NCBI RefSeq assembly: GCF_002269385.1
Contig: NZ_CP022957.1
Location: 1-64,000, forward strand
Source: Maribacter cobaltidurans
GTDB taxonomy: Bacteria; Bacteroidota; Bacteroidia; Flavobacteriales; Flavobacteriaceae
Reading direction: 5' to 3'
DNA length: 64,000 nt
Under the pieces are notes generated by a model. That model saw only the letters and a list, made by a program, of their open reading frames with translations, did no database searches and was not told where the DNA came from. The translations under genes and the position numbers were made by a program. Positions 63,376 through 64,000 of this stretch are shown piece after piece; within the stretch, counting starts at the first letter, position 1; the number at the start of each line of letters is the position of its first letter.

Positions 63376-64000
63376 ATGTCAAAAGAATATACGGTTACCT
63401 ATAGGTCAGAGAATGTTTATGAAGAATGGGTAGACGATGCCTATTGGCAGTTTTTAATACTCCCCTTGGAGAACAGTACCCAGGAACTGGTGGAAAAGGA
63501 TTTCTCAAATTCCATACATGCCATAAATCAATACTCTATAAATGGTTTCGGCTTTAACAGTATAAAGGTCCATCCCAAAAAAAGGTTTAAGGAAATATCC
63601 TTTGAAGCGACATTTAAGGTTTTAAAGTTAGAAAGTGAAGAGATAAAAGAATTTTCTAAAACCGAAATAAAAAAATCCATTGAAGAAATCAACACTCTGG
63701 AGTTTAAAATAAATTTTGAAAGATTTCTAAAATCTACCCGTTTGACTCTTTTACCAAAATTGGAAACTCCATTATTTCAATTTAATACCAATACTTCGTT
63801 ACTTGAAAACCTTAAACTTTTAAATAATTGGATACATGGATTCTTAAAGTATAATGCGGGAGTCACCGACATTACTACAACCCTCGACAAAGTTTTGTCC
63901 CAAAAATCTGGAGTTTGCCAGGATTTTGCGCATCTGTTTTGCTCCGTTTGCAGAAAAAATGGTATCCCTGCAAGATATGTTTCCGGTTATCTCAATCATG
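63376..64000 (+). CDS. Transglutaminase-like protein (3' partial)
   Basis: The first 208 residues of a transglutaminase-like cysteine peptidase fold, running off the window end. The ATG at 63376 begins MSKEYTVTYRSENVYEEWVD. The N-terminal 120 residues form the beta domain common in bacterial members. The catalytic cysteine is Cys181 in SGVCQDFAHLFC, and the LNH at the very end is near the catalytic histidine. It may hydrolyse or ligate an amide bond, acting on the product of the ATP-grasp enzyme. The C-terminus and any further cluster genes are beyond the window. Confidence 0.85.
   Translation, partial: MSKEYTVTYRSENVYEEWVDDAYWQFLILPLENSTQELVEKDFSNSIHAINQYSINGFGFNSIKVHPKKRFKEISFEATFKVLKLESEEIKEFSKTEIKKSIEEINTLEFKINFERFLKSTRLTLLPKLETPLFQFNTNTSLLENLKLLNNWIHGFLKYNAGVTDITTTLDKVLSQKSGVCQDFAHLFCSVCRKNGIPARYVSGYLNH

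Overview
The window is a stretch of chromosome from a low-GC member of the Bacteroidetes, most likely a marine flavobacterium (Flavobacteriaceae, in the Zobellia/Maribacter/Muricauda neighbourhood). This is inferred from several things. Family-restricted genes are present (DUF4834, YfhO, an RND-TolC fusion, GntG-type aldolase, cysteate synthase plus cysteate acyltransferase type sulfonolipid genes). Start codons generally lack Shine-Dalgarno sequences and TTG starts are frequent. Some promoters fit the Bacteroidetes TTG/TAnnTTTG pattern. There are no insertion sequences, prophage genes or CRISPR arrays. The only RNA gene seen is tRNA-Ser(UGA).

Layout. 1-6 kb: the 3' part of a Cys/Met-metabolism PLP enzyme, then nhaC, tpx, dgkA and ftsK, which carry five single-base deletions in short homopolymers; the rest of the window is clean. 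6-9.4 kb: lolA, an LptF/LptG permease and ribB with a degenerate RibA half. 9.4-11 kb, minus strand: a DegT-type aminotransferase and a small orphan. 11-17 kb: heavy-metal efflux, made of a His-rich exported protein, a CusA-TolC fusion and a CusB-like adaptor. 17-20 kb: a compact thioredoxin / ApbE / DUF4266 lipoprotein / DUF3570 barrel cluster, the best candidate here for an undescribed system. 20-25.6 kb, minus: a multidrug-type RND tripartite pump behind a repeated ATTTGGTT box. 25.9-35.6 kb: tRNA-Ser, a glycosyltransferase, a BatA-type protein, a dihydroorotase homologue lacking its metal HxH, small hydrolases, a conserved unknown protein, bcp and an endonuclease III without its Fe-S cysteines.

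35.6-37.5 kb holds a tandem duplication of a two-gene module: an ECF-like sigma-70 factor followed by a 47-codon small gene. Then come uvrA and an exported, extremely Arg/Ser-rich protein behind a strong sigma-54-type promoter match (40599-40615). 42-49.5 kb: an RluA synthase, an AI-2E family permease and a translationally coupled minus-strand envelope glycan cluster (YfhO, glycosyltransferase, flippase). 49.5-54.3 kb: an outer-membrane transporter-like protein, a GNAT-like protein and the sulfonolipid pair. 54.4-60.7 kb: an S9 oligopeptidase, EbfC, a YegP-like protein, a threonine-aldolase-like enzyme and a large zinc metalloprotease. 60.9-64 kb: the start of a circularly permuted ATP-grasp / alpha-E / transglutaminase cluster, cut by the window edge.

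Overall this is mostly core chromosome with metal and drug efflux, envelope lipid and glycan synthesis, and two or three poorly understood conserved clusters. Family names come from recognising the translated proteins by eye; no database search was run.
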